64,000 bases of DNA from Paenibacillus sp. W2I17 (lineage in GTDB: Bacteria; Bacillota; Bacilli; Paenibacillales; Paenibacillaceae): contig NZ_JAUSXM010000001.1 of NCBI RefSeq assembly GCF_030815985.1, positions 806,001-870,000 of the forward strand, written 5' to 3'. A program made the translations under genes and the position numbers. Below are positions 63,737 through 64,000 of this stretch, one piece after another; within the stretch, counting starts at the first letter, position 1, and every line of letters starts with the position of its first letter. The notes under the pieces were generated by a model. That model made no database searches and had not been told where the DNA came from. It was given only the letters and a program-made list of their open reading frames with translations.

Positions 63737-63755
63737 GTCCGCAGAATCTGCGGAC
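63737..63755 (-). terminator. Terminator of the right-edge permease gene
   Basis: GTCCGCAGA/TCTGCGGAC, perfect 9-bp arms with one base between them in the plus-strand reading, followed on the minus strand by TTCTTTTC. It lies 43 bases after the stop at 63798. Confidence 0.65.
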
Positions 63756-63797
63756 CTAATTGGGTAATACATGATATTCCCTCATATGTGCTTCAAA

Positions 63798-64000
63798 TCA
63801 AGAAAATACCTCACGATTACGGAACGCTCGATATGTACCAAGTACAACTACAGCAGTAACTACGGTCATAATAAGCAAATACAACTGTAGATATGACACC
63901 TCCACCCTGAATATGGAGTAGTTTACTGGAGTTTGGAACAGTCTCGTTACCCGCATCATTGTACTGAAGGAAAATTCCTCAATCCACTTCGCCCATCCTG
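63798..64000 (-). CDS. ABC-2-type transporter permease, 3' part
   Basis: 67 residues to the right edge: KWIEEFSFSTMMRVTRLFQT, a last membrane segment and TYRAFRNREVFS at the end. Loop-plus-final-segment with a short basic tail is common in ABC-2 permeases that lie next to an ATPase gene, which would be outside the window. The match is from pattern only. Confidence 0.5.
   Translation of the reverse strand, partial: GWAKWIEEFSFSTMMRVTRLFQTPVNYSIFRVEVSYLQLYLLIMTVVTAVVVLGTYRAFRNREVFS

Overview
The window looks like a chromosomal segment of a Paenibacillus-like, spore-forming, low-GC Gram-positive. The grounds are strong AGGAGG-type ribosome binding sites, frequent GTG and TTG starts, GH43 arabinan-type sugar use with an AraR-like repressor, collagen-repeat and exosporium-like surface proteins, an Arr-type rifampin ADP-ribosyltransferase, and many short intergenic hairpin repeats. 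No rRNA, tRNA, CRISPR array or intact transposase was seen.

1-5.7 kb: an arabino-oligosaccharide operon on the minus strand (lipoprotein binding protein, two permeases, GH43 enzyme). A GntR/LacI-type regulator is divergent, with a cre-like palindrome between them. 5.7-21 kb: an accessory stretch of single genes and small pairs: TetR+GNAT, S51 peptidase, surface proteins, a P-loop kinase-like gene, a MerR/TipAS regulator coupled to a zinc protease, an FGE-like protein, an alpha/beta hydrolase, a second GH43, and TetR/aldo-keto reductase. Several of these are frameshifted or reduced to fragments. Two families of short hairpin repeats (called A and B here) fill the gaps.

21.2-52.9 kb, the centre of interest: one 19-gene, roughly 31-kb minus-strand operon behind a good sigma-A promoter. 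It encodes seven paralogous 'small LanB' proteins with the glutamylation-type domain and no elimination domain, a 36-residue very acidic peptide with a perfect Shine-Dalgarno, a TldD/TldE protease pair, three large TPR proteins with decayed ATPase-like N-termini, a small TPR protein, a ThiO-like FAD oxidase, an MFS exporter, a B12-type radical-SAM-like protein that has lost its iron-sulfur cysteines, an FMN reductase and a SAM methyltransferase. The peptide has no Ser or Cys and only one Thr, at position 4, so lanthipeptide dehydration makes no sense. The combination fits PEARL chemistry (peptide aminoacyl-tRNA ligases): the LanB-like enzymes would add amino acids from aminoacyl-tRNA to the C-terminus of the scaffold, tailoring enzymes would modify them, TldD/E would release the product and the MFS protein would export it. 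Seven PEARL-like genes on one scaffold, with a pseudo-radical-SAM protein and pseudo-ATPase TPR proteins, looks like an undescribed or little-described pathway. The product is unknown.

53-64 kb: an MFS gene remnant at the cluster edge, ilvD with a GntR regulator, two SDR-type genes with a TetR regulator (apparently a leaderless mRNA under its own operator), an Rrf2 regulator convergent with a VOC protein, fragments of zinc-finger, RDD and SLH genes, the Arr gene, an ATPase, and the end of an ABC permease at the right edge. Several starts given here differ from the longest possible reading frame; each entry explains why.
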